In this document: piece after piece, positions 17,808 through 27,122 of the stretch
Numbering within the stretch: position 1 is the first letter of the stretch
Layout: every line of letters begins with the position of its first letter
Assembly: GCF_900156805.1 (NCBI RefSeq)
Contig: NZ_FTOQ01000002.1
Span: 124,001-188,000 of the forward strand
Source of the DNA: Roseivivax lentus
GTDB taxonomy: Bacteria; Pseudomonadota; Alphaproteobacteria; Rhodobacterales; Rhodobacteraceae
DNA length: 64,000 bases
Direction: 5' to 3'
Position numbers and translations under genes: made by a program
Notes under the pieces: generated by a model
What the model was told of the DNA's origin: nothing
The model's database searches: none
Seen by the model: only the letters and a program-made list of their open reading frames with translations

Positions 17808-17870
17808 CAGGGGGCCAGCCCCCTCTTCGGGCCCATGGCCCGAATTCACCTCTGGCGGTTTTCCGGAAAG
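17808..17870 (-). repeat. Palindromic intergenic repeat, family B, copy 2 (inverted)
   Basis: Reading the minus strand gives CCGCCAGAGGTGAATTC, then TTCGGGCC-ATG-GGCCCGAA, then AGGGGGC-TG-GCCCCCT. This is the same order as 12903-12962, with changed but complementary stems. It lies between the CoA-binding gene and the oxidase gene, and its left-hand end supplies the bases just before the latter's start. Confidence 0.6.
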
Positions 17871-19145
17871 ATGAAGATGCAAGGCGGGGACAGGCGCGAC
17901 GGCGCTCCGCGGGTCGCGGTGATCGGGGCGGGAATCGTGGGCGTCTCCACGGCGCTCTGGCTCGGGCGGTTCGGTGCGGAGGTCACGCTGATCGACCGCG
18001 CGGCCCCCGGGGCGGGGGCCTCGGCGGGCAATGCGGGCGTTCTCGCAGCCTCGGCGGTGCGGCCCTCGCTCGATCGGGCGGCGTTGCGGGCGGCGCCGGG
18101 GATGCTTTTCGATCGCGACGCGCCGCTGTTCCTGCGCTGGTCCTATCTGCCGCGGCTGCTGCCGTGGCTGGCGCGCGCCCTGCGCCATGTGGGCGAGGCG
18201 GAGGTCGGGCGCATCTCGGACGCGCTCGGTCATCTGGTGACCGATGCGGTCGCCGCGCATGAGGCCGCAGCCCGGGGCACAGCGGCGGCGCGGTATCTGC
18301 AGCGGTCGGATTACGTCTACGGCTTTCGCGACGCGGCGGCCTTTGCGGAGGCCGGTCCGGCGCTGGCCGTCAAGGCCGCGGCGGGCTTTGCCCATGTGCG
18401 CCTGTCCGGCGCGGCGGTGCAGGAATACGACCCCGCGCTCGGCCCCGGACTGGGCGAGATCGCGGTGTTGGGCGCGCATGGCTTCATCACCGATCCCGAA
18501 GGCTACGTGGCGGCGCTGGCGGCGGGTTTCGAGGCCGAGGGCGGCAGGGTCCGGCGGGCGGAGGTGCGGGATCTGGCCTGCACCGGCGGCCGCATCACCG
18601 GCATCGTGCTCGACGGCGAGGTGCTCCCCTGCGATCACGCGGTGATCGCCATGGGTGCGGCCTCGGCGCGGCTCCTGAAGGCGGTGGGCCTGTCGCTGCC
18701 GCTGGAGACGGAGCGCGGCTATCACCTGCAATTGCGCGGCACCGGAGGGGCGCCGCGGCAGCCCGTCATGGTGGCCGAGGGACAGTTCGTCGCGACGCCG
18801 ATGGCGAAGGGCGTGCGCCTTGCGGGCATTCTCGAACTGGGCGGGCTCGCGGCGGGGCCGTCACCCGCGCCGTTCGGCCTGCTGCGGCGGCTGGGCGCGC
18901 GGGCCTTTCCGGGGCTCGATTTCACTGACGCCGAGGAGTGGATGGGCCACCGGCCCGCCCTGCCCGACAGCCTGCCGCTCTTGGGGCAGGTGGGTGCGAC
19001 GGGCGTCTGGGGCGCGGTCGGCCATCACCACGTGGGCCTGACCGGCGGGCCAAAATCGGGCCGGCTGCTGGCGGAGACGCTGATGGGGCGGCGGCCCAAT
19101 CTCGATCTCGCGCCGTTTCGCGCGGAACGGTTCGCGCGGCCTTAG
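17871..19145 (+). CDS. FAD-dependent D-amino-acid-dehydrogenase-like oxidoreductase (DadA family)
   Basis: About 424 residues; ATG codons at 17871 and 17877 are both possible. The N-terminal dinucleotide-binding motif VAVIGAGIVGVSTALWLGRFG is followed by the FAD contact LIDRAAPGAGAS-AGNAG. The C-terminal part has GVWGAVGHHHVGLTGGPKSG, the usual GHxxxGLT flavin motif of DAO-family enzymes. RPALPDSLPLLG is also typical. It would oxidise an amine or amino acid; the substrate is not determinable. Its stop overlaps the convergent znuA stop by 4 bases. Confidence 0.85.
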   Translation: MKMQGGDRRDGAPRVAVIGAGIVGVSTALWLGRFGAEVTLIDRAAPGAGASAGNAGVLAASAVRPSLDRAALRAAPGMLFDRDAPLFLRWSYLPRLLPWLARALRHVGEAEVGRISDALGHLVTDAVAAHEAAARGTAAARYLQRSDYVYGFRDAAAFAEAGPALAVKAAAGFAHVRLSGAAVQEYDPALGPGLGEIAVLGAHGFITDPEGYVAALAAGFEAEGGRVRRAEVRDLACTGGRITGIVLDGEVLPCDHAVIAMGAASARLLKAVGLSLPLETERGYHLQLRGTGGAPRQPVMVAEGQFVATPMAKGVRLAGILELGGLAAGPSPAPFGLLRRLGARAFPGLDFTDAEEWMGHRPALPDSLPLLGQVGATGVWGAVGHHHVGLTGGPKSGRLLAETLMGRRPNLDLAPFRAERFARP

Positions 19146-20191
19146 CCGCATTCCGCGATGCGGGTGGCAATATCCTCGATCAGCGTGGGATAGAGCGCGG
19201 CATCCTGCGGCAGGAACGCGCCCAGCATGTCGATCTCGGCCACGGCGATGTCCTGCCCGAGCGCATCGACGATGCGGGGATCGTATTGCGGCTCGACCAG
19301 GAGGCAGGTGCCGGGCGGCAGGGCGTCGCGCAGCTCGGCCATCCGGCGCGGGCTGGGCCGCGCGGCATCCGAGGGCGTGAGCGCACCCAGGATGGTCAGG
19401 CCGAAGGCATCCTCGAAGTAGTAGAACGCGTCGTGCAGCACGGCGAGCGGGCGGTCCGTGCCGTCCAGCCGCTCGGCGGCGCGATCCGACGCGGCGGCGA
19501 TGGCGTCTTTCGCCGTCGCGGCATTGGCGCGGTAGGTCTCGGCCGCCTCGGGGTTCCGGGCGGTGAAAGCCTCGGCCATCGCGTCGAGCCAGAGCGTCGC
19601 GTTTTCCGGCGCGAGCCAGAGATGCGGATCGTAGGGGCCGTCATGGGAATGGCCGTGGCCATGCGCATCGGCGGCATAATCGTCATGCGCGGCCTCCGCG
19701 TGATCCTTGGCGTGATCGTGATCGTGGTCGTCTGCATGTCCGTGCGCGTCATTGTGCTCCGCGTCGTGGTCATGGTCGTCGCGCTTGGCGTCCTGCGCAT
19801 GGTCATGATCGTCGTGATCGTCATGCCCGGCTGCGAAGATCGCCGTCTCCCGCGGCTCCAGAAGATGCGTGCCGGCAAGATCGGCGAGGGTGAGGCGCAG
19901 CGCGTCGCCAGACAGCGTCCCCAGCGCCTTTTCGAGGTTCGGCGTCAGCGCGGCGCCGATCCAGACGACCAGGTCGGCCTCCTGCAGCGCGCCTGCATCG
20001 CCGGGGCTCAGCGCGTGATCGTGCGGCGAGGCGCCGGGCGGCAGCAGCGTGACGACCTGCCCGTCCGCACCGAGCACCATCTCCGCAAGGGCCGCGACGG
20101 GCGGGATGTCGGCCACGACGCGCAGCGGATCGGCGGCGGTGGCGACTGGGGAAAGGCCAAGGCCGAGGCAGAGCGTGAGGATCTTTCGCAT
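19142..20191 (-). CDS. znuA: Zinc ABC transporter periplasmic binding protein
   Basis: 349 residues. A signal peptide (MRKILTLCLGLGLSPVATA) precedes a cluster A-I metal-binding fold: VVADIPPVAALAEMVLG, LLPPGASPHDHALSP (first His ligand), DPHLWLAPENATLW, and AVLHDAFYYFEDAFGL. Residues about 125-190 form a very long His/Asp-rich loop, typical of ZnuA, which may act as a zinc sponge. It delivers zinc to ZnuB. It is divergent from zur, with at least one near-perfect Zur box between the two genes, so repression by zinc-loaded Zur is expected. Confidence 0.95.
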   Translation of the reverse strand: MRKILTLCLGLGLSPVATAADPLRVVADIPPVAALAEMVLGADGQVVTLLPPGASPHDHALSPGDAGALQEADLVVWIGAALTPNLEKALGTLSGDALRLTLADLAGTHLLEPRETAIFAAGHDDHDDHDHAQDAKRDDHDHDAEHNDAHGHADDHDHDHAKDHAEAAHDDYAADAHGHGHSHDGPYDPHLWLAPENATLWLDAMAEAFTARNPEAAETYRANAATAKDAIAAASDRAAERLDGTDRPLAVLHDAFYYFEDAFGLTILGALTPSDAARPSPRRMAELRDALPPGTCLLVEPQYDPRIVDALGQDIAVAEIDMLGAFLPQDAALYPTLIEDIATRIAECG

Positions 20192-20200
20192 GGCAAGTCC

Positions 20201-20213
20201 GTTATAAGATAAC
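20201..20213. promoter_or_regulatory. Zur box 1
   Basis: GTTAT-AAG-ATAAC is a perfect 5+5 palindrome with a 3-base centre, followed by ATA. It matches the alphaproteobacterial Zur consensus (TGTTATA...TATAACA). It lies 10 bases upstream of the znuA start codon. Confidence 0.75.
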
Positions 20214-20235
20214 ATATCTTCGGCTTGCTAACGTG

Positions 20236-20249
20236 TATGGTATAACATA
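20236..20249. promoter_or_regulatory. Zur box 2 (zur-znuCB side)
   Basis: TATGGTATAACATA equals its own reverse complement at 12 of 14 positions. It lies 31 bases upstream of the zur start and likely makes zur-znuC-znuB autoregulated. Confidence 0.65.
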
Positions 20250-20280
20250 TCAAGTCGAAAATTCCCGGGGAGGGCTGCAC

Positions 20281-20769
20281 ATGGATACGGTCGGATTCGC
20301 ACGCCACGATCACGACGTCTGCATCGAGACCGGCCTTGCCGCCGTCGAGGCGCAATGCGCCGAGGCCGGGCTGCAGCTGACGCCCGTGCGGCGGCGGGTC
20401 CTCGAGATCCTGATGCAGCGGCACGCGGCGATGGGGGCTTATGACATCCTCGACATCCTGCGCGAGGAAGGGCTCGGCGCGCAGCCGCCAGTGGCCTATC
20501 GCGCGCTCGATTTCCTGACCACGCATGGCTTCGTCCACCGGATCGAGCGGCTCAATGCCTTCGTCGCTTGTACCCATCCCGGCGCGCGGCACGCGCCAAC
20601 CTTCCTCATCTGCCGGAGCTGTTCGGCGGTGGCCGAGGCCTGCGCCGCCCCGCCCGTCGCGGAGATCCGCAGCGCCGCCGCGGAGCTGGGCTTCGCGATC
20701 GAGAAGGTGGCGATCGAGGCCGAGGGGCTGTGTCCGGCCTGCCGGACCGGAGTGGCCCCATGCGCCTGA
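20281..20769 (+). CDS. zur: Zinc uptake regulator, Fur family
   Basis: 162 residues from the ATG preceded by GGGGAGGGC. Winged helix: LQLTPVRRRVLEILMQRHAAMGAYDIL, then PPVAYRALDFLTTHGFVHRIE. Metal-site residues are visible in HDHDVC, ACTHPGARHAPTFLICRSC (CRSC) and LCPACRTGV (CPAC). The two CxxC pairs form the structural zinc site. Position between znuA and znuCB defines it as Zur rather than Fur. The coding end overlaps the znuC start by 10 bases. Confidence 0.95.
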   Translation: MDTVGFARHDHDVCIETGLAAVEAQCAEAGLQLTPVRRRVLEILMQRHAAMGAYDILDILREEGLGAQPPVAYRALDFLTTHGFVHRIERLNAFVACTHPGARHAPTFLICRSCSAVAEACAAPPVAEIRSAAAELGFAIEKVAIEAEGLCPACRTGVAPCA

Positions 20770-21506
20770 TCGCGGCAAGGGGACTGGGCGTCCGGCTGGG
20801 CGCGCTGCAGGTGCTGACCGGCGTCGATCTGCATGTCGATGCGGGCGAGATCGTCACCATCGTCGGGCCGAACGGATCGGGCAAGTCGACGCTTCTGCGC
20901 AGCCTGATCGGCGCGTTGCGCCCCGATACCGGCGCGGTCGTGCGGGCGGGCGGGCTGCGCATCGGCTACGTGCCGCAGAAGCTTGCCATCGACCACACCC
21001 TGCCGCTGACCGTCGGGCGGTTCCTGAACCTGCCCAAGCGGGTCAGCCGCGCGGTCGCGGATCGGGCGCTGGAGCGGGCGGGGGCGGGCGCGCTCTGGGA
21101 CCGGGCCATGGCGGATCTCTCCGGCGGGCAATTCCAGCGGATCCTGCTGGCCCGGGCGCTCCTGAATGCGCCGCAGCTGCTTATCCTCGACGAGCCGACG
21201 CAGGGGCTCGACCAGCCGGGATCGGCGGCGTTCTACCGGCTGATCGAGGATGTGCGCGACACGCTGGGCTGCGGCGTGCTGATGGTCAGCCATGAGCTGC
21301 ACGTGGTGATGTCGGCCTCGGACCGGGTCGTGTGCCTGAACGGGCATGTCTGCTGCCACGGCACGCCCGAGACCGTCGCCAATTCCGCCGAATACCGCGC
21401 GCTCTTCGGCACCGGGACCGCCGGGGCGCTGGCGCTTTACCGCCACGAACACGCCCATAGCCACGATCATGCCTGCGGGCATGACCACGCGCGCGAGAGC
21501 GCATGA
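20760..21506 (+). CDS. znuC: Zinc ABC transporter ATP-binding protein
   Basis: 248 residues. ABC motifs: Walker A GPNGSGKST, Q-loop YVPQKLAID, signature LSGGQFQRI, Walker B LLILDEPTQGLD, and switch SHELH. The C-terminal tail is His-rich (HEHAHSHDHACGHDHA), as in many ZnuC proteins. The start is inside the zur end and the stop overlaps the znuB start by 4 bases, so the three are translationally coupled. It energises zinc import at the inner membrane. Confidence 0.95.
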   Translation: MRLIAARGLGVRLGALQVLTGVDLHVDAGEIVTIVGPNGSGKSTLLRSLIGALRPDTGAVVRAGGLRIGYVPQKLAIDHTLPLTVGRFLNLPKRVSRAVADRALERAGAGALWDRAMADLSGGQFQRILLARALLNAPQLLILDEPTQGLDQPGSAAFYRLIEDVRDTLGCGVLMVSHELHVVMSASDRVVCLNGHVCCHGTPETVANSAEYRALFGTGTAGALALYRHEHAHSHDHACGHDHARESA

Positions 21507-22288
21507 GCCTTCTCGACGATTTCATCGTGCGCGCGGCGCTGGGCGGCGTCGGCGTGGCGCTGGCGGCCGCGCCGCTCGGCTCTTTCGTGGTGTGGCGGCG
21601 CATGGCCTTCTTCGGCGATGCCACCGCCCATGCGGCGATCCTCGGCGTGGCGCTGTCGCTGGCGTTGTCGCTGCCGATCACCGTGGGCGCGATGGGCGTG
21701 GCGCTCCTGATGGCGCTGGCGGTGAGCGGGCTGTCGGACCGGCGCGTGGCGCTCGATACCGGGCTCGGGGTGATGGCGCATGCCTCGCTTGCGGTGGGCC
21801 TTGTCGCGGTCAGTTTCGTCGAGGGCGTGCGGATCGACCTGTCGGCCTATCTCTTCGGCGACATCCTCGCGGTCAGCAAGGCCGATATCGCGGTGATCTG
21901 GGGCGGCGGCGCGCTGGTGGTGGCGGGGCTGGCCTGGCGCTGGCAATCGCTGCTGACCGCGACCCTGTCCGAGGACCTGGCGCAGGCCAGCGGCATCGAC
22001 CCGCGCCGCGAGCGGCTGCTTCTGACCGTCGGGCTGGCGGTGGTGGTCGCGGTCGCGATCAAGGTGGTGGGGGTTCTGTTGATCGTGGCGATGCTGCTGA
22101 TCCCGCCCGCCGCGGCCCGGCCCTTTTCGCGCACCCCGGAGGCGATGGCGCTGATCGCCGCCGGCATCGGGGCGGCCTCGGCGCTGGCGGGGCTCTGGGG
22201 CGCTTTCGTCTTCGATGCGCCGGCGGGGCCCGCCATCGTGACGGCGGCGGCGCTGGCCTTCCTGCTGTCCACGCTGAAACGGGTCTGA
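21503..22288 (+). CDS. znuB: Zinc ABC transporter permease
   Basis: 261 residues, eight or so membrane segments, ABC-3 family. The early segment FVVWRRMAFFGDATAHAAILGVAL is the conserved cytoplasmic loop that contacts ZnuC. VGVLLIVAMLLIPPAAARPF is the typical C-terminal family stretch. It forms the membrane channel for zinc. It overlaps znuC by 4 bases and is the last gene of the zur-znuC-znuB operon. Confidence 0.95.
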   Translation: MSLLDDFIVRAALGGVGVALAAAPLGSFVVWRRMAFFGDATAHAAILGVALSLALSLPITVGAMGVALLMALAVSGLSDRRVALDTGLGVMAHASLAVGLVAVSFVEGVRIDLSAYLFGDILAVSKADIAVIWGGGALVVAGLAWRWQSLLTATLSEDLAQASGIDPRRERLLLTVGLAVVVAVAIKVVGVLLIVAMLLIPPAAARPFSRTPEAMALIAAGIGAASALAGLWGAFVFDAPAGPAIVTAAALAFLLSTLKRV

Positions 22289-22374
22289 GCGCCCGGACCC
22301 GAGGGGCGCGGTCGCGCCGGGGGCGGTGATCGGTCTCTGATCGGTCCGTGACCGCGTCGTGATCGGGAGGAGAG

Positions 22375-22458
22375 TGGTGGGCGACCCTGGAATCGAACCA
22401 GGCGTGGGTCTCCCCGGCGGATTTACAGTCCGCTGCCGCACCTTGCAGCGCGTCGCCC
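22375..22458 (-). tRNA. tRNA-Tyr (GTA)
   Basis: The minus strand starts GGGCGAC and ends GTCGCCC-A-CCA, giving a full acceptor stem with encoded CCA. The anticodon loop is ACTGTAAAT with anticodon GTA. The T arm reads CCTGGTTCGATTCCAGG. A long variable arm fits the class II tyrosine tRNA; total about 84 bases. Confidence 0.95.
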
Positions 22459-22585
22459 CAAGCCGGGCGCGCCCGGCAAGTGAGGGGTCGAATACAAGCG
22501 GGTCATTTGCCCGTCAACCGGAAAATCCCTTGCATGCGCGGCGCCGCTCGGTCACGGAAACGGCGGTCAAGGAAAGGCATGCGAG

Positions 22586-23368
22586 ATGGCGAAGAAGCCC
22601 CGCTGGGTGGTCGAGAAAGAGCAGGGCCGCAAGGCCGAGGCGGCGCAGACGGTCTGGCTGTTCGGCCTGCATGCGGTGCGCGACGCGCTGGAAAACCCCC
22701 GGCGCGAGAAGCTGCGCCTGATCGTGACGCCGAACGCCGCTGAAAAGCTGGCCGGTGCGATCGAGGCGGGGGGGCTTGCGCCCGAAATGAGCGATCCGCG
22801 CAAATTCGCGGCCCCGCTCGATCCCGGCTCGGTGCACCAGGGCGCCGCGCTCGAGGTCAAACCGCTCGATTGGGGGCGGCTCGACGAGGTGGCGCAGGGC
22901 GATGGTGACAGGCCGCCGCGCGTCGTGCTGCTGGACCGGGTGACCGATCCGCATAACGTGGGCGCGATCCTGCGCTCGGCCGAGGTGTTCGGCGCCCGCG
23001 CGGTGATCGGCACCAAGCACCATTCGGCCCCGGAGACCGGCGCGCTGGCCAAGACCGCCTCGGGCGCGCTGGAGCGGCAGCCCTATCTGCGCGAGGTCAA
23101 CCTGTCGCGCAGCATCGCGGCCCTGCAGGATATGGGATACGTCGTGCTGGGCCTCGACGGCGAGGCGGAGACCACGCTGGAGGACGCGCTGGCGGAGGCC
23201 GGATCGCGGGCGGTGGCGCTGGTTCTGGGGGCCGAGGGGCCGGGGTTGCGCCCCAAGACCAAGGAGAGCTGCGACGCGCTGGTGCGGATCGATTTCGCGG
23301 GCGGGTTCGGATCGCTGAACGTCTCGAACGCCGCCGCCGTGGCGCTTTATGCGGCGCGGGTGCGCTAG
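22586..23368 (+). CDS. rlmB: 23S rRNA (guanosine-2'-O)-methyltransferase RlmB
   Basis: 260 residues, SpoU/TrmH (SPOUT) family. The N-terminal substrate-binding domain begins around VWLFGLHAVRDALENPRR. The catalytic domain has motif 1 LLDRVTDPHNVGAILRSAEVFGA, motif 2 ALVLGAEGPGLRP and motif 3 IDFAGGFGSLNVSNAAAVALY, forming the knotted SAM site. RlmB methylates G2251 (E. coli numbering) of 23S rRNA. A sister TrmH-like specificity cannot be fully excluded. Confidence 0.92.
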   Translation: MAKKPRWVVEKEQGRKAEAAQTVWLFGLHAVRDALENPRREKLRLIVTPNAAEKLAGAIEAGGLAPEMSDPRKFAAPLDPGSVHQGAALEVKPLDWGRLDEVAQGDGDRPPRVVLLDRVTDPHNVGAILRSAEVFGARAVIGTKHHSAPETGALAKTASGALERQPYLREVNLSRSIAALQDMGYVVLGLDGEAETTLEDALAEAGSRAVALVLGAEGPGLRPKTKESCDALVRIDFAGGFGSLNVSNAAAVALYAARVR

Positions 23369-23679
23369 ATCGGCTTCGATCGCCGGCAGCGTCTGTCATC
23401 ACGGCATCCAGGCGTTGAATGGCGCACCAAAGGCGCTGTCTCGAGGCAGCTTGCGACCGCCCCCGCCCGGCGCCTTCCCGCGCCAACTTATCGCAGGTGC
23501 GCCGACATCGAGTGGCACACCTTCGGCGGGACGGGCCGGCGCTGCGTCCCGGCCGGTGCGACGCTCCTTCCGTGCGGCGGCCATCAAAGCAATCAAGCGC
23601 TGCCGTTCGACAATCGCCGCGCCATCCTGCGGACAGGCGTATCCGAGGTTGGTGCGGAGGGGGCCGAGACCCGAAAGTC
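23369..23679. other. Intergenic gap with no recognisable gene
   Basis: 311 bases between the convergent rlmB and adenine deaminase genes. I see no tRNA, clear terminator or family A/B repeat. One open frame continues past the adenine deaminase stop on the minus strand, but its translation resembles nothing I know and it has no start context. Confidence 0.4.
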
Positions 23680-25374
23680 TCAGGGGATCAGCTCGAACCG
23701 GGTCACATCGACCATGCCGCGATCGGTGATCTTCAGCGCCGGGATCACCGGCAGGGCGAGGAAGGCCAGTTGCAGGAAGGGCTCGTTCAGAGTCACGCCC
23801 AGGCCTTTTGCCGCAGCGCGCAGCGCTTCCAGATCGGCGCGGACCTCTTCGAAGGGCGCGGGGCTCATCAGGCCCGCGACGGGGAGTGCCAGCTCGGCCA
23901 GCACCTTGCCGTCGCGGACGACGCAGAAGCCGCCCTCGATCTCCGAAAGGCGGGTCGCGGCGCGCGCCATGTCGGCGTAATCGACACCGACGCAGGCGAT
24001 GTTGTGGTGATCGTGGCAGACGGTCGAGGCGATGGCCCCGGCTTTGAGGCCGAAGCCGCGCACGAAGCCCGTGGCGATATTGCCGTTCTTGCCGTGCCGC
24101 TCGATCACCGCGATGCGGGCGAGGTCGCGGGCGGGATCGGGGCGCTTGTCGCCGTCCTCTGGGGGCACGTCCTCGGTCAGGTGATCGGTCAGGATCTGGC
24201 CTTCGCGGATGCCGATGACCGGCGTCTCGGCGCGGTTGCCGGGGGCGCGGAAGCTTTCGGGCGCGAGCGTCGGTGCATGGACCGAGTGGCGGCCCACCGG
24301 AGGGATCGTGTCGCGCGCCGCGAAGGCCGCGTCGTCGACCACCACGCCGCCTGCGATGACCATCTCGGCGCGGCACTCCGCGAGGTCGGGCAGCGCCACG
24401 ATATCGGCGCGCAGGCCCGGCGCGATGAGTCCGCGATCCTTCAGCCCGAAGGCCTCCGCCGCCGACAGCGATGCCGCGCGATAGGCCGCGAGCGGCGGCA
24501 CCCCGAGGCCGATGAGCGTGCGGATCATGTGATCGAGATGCCCTTCCTCGCCGATATCGAGCGGGTTCCGGTCATCGGTGCAGAGGCACATATAGGGGGC
24601 CGTGCGTTCGGTCAGCAGGGGAGCCAGCGCGTGCAGATCCTTCGAGACCGAGCCTTCGCGGATGAGGACGCGCATGCCCTTCTGCAGTTTCTCGCGCGCC
24701 TCCTCGGGGCTCGTCGCCTCATGCTCGGTGCGGATGCCGGCGGCGATATAGGCGTTGAGATCCTTGCCCGAGAGCAGCGGGCAATGTCCGTCCACATGCC
24801 CGCCCTCGAAGAGCCGCAGCTTCGCCATGGCCTGCGGGTCGCGGTGGATCACGCCCGGGTAATTCATGAATTCCGCAAGCCCGATGCCCGAAGCGTGGTG
24901 CATCAGCGGTTCGAGATCGGCGGCGGTCAGCTCCGCACCCGCGGTCTCCATATTGGTCGAGGGCACGCAGGAGGACAGCTGCACGCGCAGATCCATCAGG
25001 AGGTGCTGCGCGGCTTTCTGGAAATAGCGGATGCCCTCTGCGCCGATGACATTGGCGATCTCGTGCGGGTCGCAGATCGCGGTGGTGATGCCGAGCGGGG
25101 TCACGCAGCGGTCGAACTCGAAGGGTGTCACGAGGGAGGATTCGACGTGCAGATGCGTGTCGATGAAGCCCGGCACGAGGGTGAGGCCGGTCACGTCGAT
25201 GACGTTGGTGGCGTCGTATTCGGCGCAGGTGCCGACGATGCGGTCGCCTTTGATCGCCACGTCGCCTTCAAGACGCTCGCCGGTGATGAGGTCGAGAATC
25301 TGCGCGCCGCGCAAGACGATGTCGGCGGGCTGGTCACCGCGCGCAGCGGCGATACGGGTGGCGAGGTCGGACAT
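23680..25374 (-). CDS. ade: Adenine deaminase
   Basis: 564 residues, typical for bacterial Ade (amidohydrolase fold plus C-terminal domain). Motifs: [14 protein letters not shown] (metal HxH), [52 protein letters not shown] with the metal-binding Asp, and [12 protein letters not shown] near the C-terminus. Reaction: adenine to hypoxanthine + ammonia, cytoplasmic. The 383-base upstream region (25375-25757) separates it from the flavoprotein gene and holds a family A repeat. Confidence 0.94.
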   Translation of the reverse strand: MSDLATRIAAARGDQPADIVLRGAQILDLITGERLEGDVAIKGDRIVGTCAEYDATNVIDVTGLTLVPGFIDTHLHVESSLVTPFEFDRCVTPLGITTAICDPHEIANVIGAEGIRYFQKAAQHLLMDLRVQLSSCVPSTNMETAGAELTAADLEPLMHHASGIGLAEFMNYPGVIHRDPQAMAKLRLFEGGHVDGHCPLLSGKDLNAYIAAGIRTEHEATSPEEAREKLQKGMRVLIREGSVSKDLHALAPLLTERTAPYMCLCTDDRNPLDIGEEGHLDHMIRTLIGLGVPPLAAYRAASLSAAEAFGLKDRGLIAPGLRADIVALPDLAECRAEMVIAGGVVVDDAAFAARDTIPPVGRHSVHAPTLAPESFRAPGNRAETPVIGIREGQILTDHLTEDVPPEDGDKRPDPARDLARIAVIERHGKNGNIATGFVRGFGLKAGAIASTVCHDHHNIACVGVDYADMARAATRLSEIEGGFCVVRDGKVLAELALPVAGLMSPAPFEEVRADLEALRAAAKGLGVTLNEPFLQLAFLALPVIPALKITDRGMVDVTRFELIP

Positions 25375-25482
25375 GGGTGGGGCCTTTGGGTTGCGCTTGA
25401 GAAGAAGTGTGGCGGGGATTGGCCGCGATGGCGAGGGGCCGCGTTGATTTCGCCCAAATGGACAGTCGAGCACAGAGCCAAA

Positions 25483-25550
25483 GCGCGGAAACAAGGCTGC
25501 TTGCAGCCGCCGCGCCAGCGCCTGCCCGTCCCCGCGGGCTGGCGCTTTGG
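25483..25550 (+). repeat. Palindromic intergenic repeat, family A, copy 2
   Basis: Same order as 6813-6881: GCGCGGAAACAA, then GGCTGC-TT-GCAGCC, then outer arms GCGCCA/TGGCGC with inner arms GCCCG/CGGGC, ending TTTGG. Both inner stems differ from copy 1 by paired changes. The remainder of 25375-25757 shows no other feature I recognise. Confidence 0.7.
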
Positions 25551-25757
25551 AGCCTTCAGTGCTGCCGTTCCTTCTGCGGAGGAACGTGACATTCATAAAG
25601 CGCCTGCGCTCGTCCGGTGCAGCCCCATCCTCCGGTGCAGGCGCGTCGACGTTGCGTTGCCGGGGAGGTCTCTCCGCTCATTCTGTGCAGAGCCCTCCGC
25701 CGGGCAGGCGTGGGAGGTCTCGCATCCGGCTCCGGGCACAGGCGGCGCTTGGCGCGG

Positions 25758-27122
25758 TCAGACTTCGGCCATCCCCGCCGCCCGCCCCAGTACGACAGCC
25801 GCCAAAAGCCCATTCCCCGACAGATACCCGGAATCCCCTGACCCGGAGACTCCGCAGGCCGCGCCACCCGCCGCGAAGAGGTTCGGGAAGGGCGCACCAT
25901 CGGTGCCGATCACGCGGCCCGTGCCGTCCGTCTCGAGCCCGCCTTGGGTGTGAAAGAGCGCGCCCGTGACGCGCACGCCGCAAAACGGCGCTTCGAGCCG
26001 CTGGCCGGACCAGGCGCGCCCGAAGGCGTCCTCGCCCTCCGGCGGGATCGCGGCAATCGTTTCCGCCAGCGCATCGGCGGGAAGCCCCAGCGCCTCGGCC
26101 AGACCGTCCAGCGTGTCGGCGGTCTTCACCGCGCCCTGCGCCTCGGCACTGCGGAAATCCTCGAATTGCCGGGCGATCCCGGCGATGCGGGCGTCGAATA
26201 TCGAGAACGCCACGCCGCCGGGCTGGGCGAGCACGGCACGGGCGGCCTCGGAATAGCCCTGCGCCTCGTTCCAGAACCGCCGACCGACGCGGTTCACCTG
26301 CACGCCGCCTTCGCCGATCACCGCCCAGGTGATGAGGATGCCGTGCGGATGCGCGACGTTGCCGTGGCCCTGATAGGCCGAGAGGTGCCGCGTCGCCGCG
26401 CCGAGGGCCGTGCCCCAATCCACCGCCTCGCCGCGATTGCCGTCATGGCCGAACCAGACCGCGCTGTCGATGTCGGGCATATGCTCGGTCACCATCGCGC
26501 GGTTGCCGCCGAAACCGTTGCAGGCGAGGATCAGCTTGGCGCAGCCGACGGTTTCGGTGCCGCCGTCGGGGCGGGTGAGGGTGACGCCGGTGATGCGGCG
26601 GCCCCTATGGTGCAGCACCGTCGCGCGGCGCTCGCAGATCACCATGATCTCCTGCGCCTCGACCGTGGCGCGCAGCCGGTCGATCAGCTCGCGTCCCGCC
26701 CGCGACGGCAGGCCGTGCATCCGGCGGCGGGAATGGCCGGGATAGTCGAAATCCGTGACGACCGAGAAGGGCAGATCAAAGCGCGCCGCCAGCCAATCGA
26801 TCGCCGGTGCGGACCCTTCCGCGAGCGCCTGCACCAGCGCCGGATCGTTCTCGTTCTTTGCCTTCTTCTGGATATCAGTGGCGAAGCGCGCCGGGTCGTC
26901 CTCCATCCCCGCCGCGCGTTGGAACGACGTCCCCGCCGCCGGAATGAGCCCCGCCGAGAGCGCGGTGGAGCCCTGCGGCACCGGGTCGGCCTCGACCACC
27001 AGCACCTCCTGGCCCGCCTCGTGGGCGGCAAGCGCCGCGACCATGCCGCAGGCCCCGCCACCCACGATCAGGGTCTCGACCTCGAGATCGAAGGCGTTGG
27101 GCGAGGGCGCCACCTCAGCCAT
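25758..27122 (-). CDS. FAD-dependent oxidoreductase, fumarate reductase/3-ketosteroid dehydrogenase-type flavoprotein
   Basis: 454 residues from the ATG giving MAEVAPSPN. FAD motif VETLIVGGGACGMVAALAAHEAG at residues about 15-37, GSTALSAGLIPAAGT, and a C-terminal NLFAAGGAACGVSG-SGDSGYLSGNGLL flavin segment. This is the flavoprotein family of FrdA, tricarballylate dehydrogenase and ketosteroid dehydrogenase, which reduce or form a C=C bond beside a carbonyl or carboxylate. It overlaps the upstream lyase gene by 8 bases and is the last gene of the minus-strand catabolic arm. The substrate is unknown. In this setting an unsaturated or saturated dicarboxylate-like molecule is a reasonable guess. 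Confidence 0.82.
   Translation of the reverse strand: MAEVAPSPNAFDLEVETLIVGGGACGMVAALAAHEAGQEVLVVEADPVPQGSTALSAGLIPAAGTSFQRAAGMEDDPARFATDIQKKAKNENDPALVQALAEGSAPAIDWLAARFDLPFSVVTDFDYPGHSRRRMHGLPSRAGRELIDRLRATVEAQEIMVICERRATVLHHRGRRITGVTLTRPDGGTETVGCAKLILACNGFGGNRAMVTEHMPDIDSAVWFGHDGNRGEAVDWGTALGAATRHLSAYQGHGNVAHPHGILITWAVIGEGGVQVNRVGRRFWNEAQGYSEAARAVLAQPGGVAFSIFDARIAGIARQFEDFRSAEAQGAVKTADTLDGLAEALGLPADALAETIAAIPPEGEDAFGRAWSGQRLEAPFCGVRVTGALFHTQGGLETDGTGRVIGTDGAPFPNLFAAGGAACGVSGSGDSGYLSGNGLLAAVVLGRAAGMAEV

Noticed and set aside
23399-23679. A gene or relic in the gap between rlmB and adenine deaminase
   Set aside because: The minus-strand open stretch has no start and no family match; it is only read-through past the ade stop.
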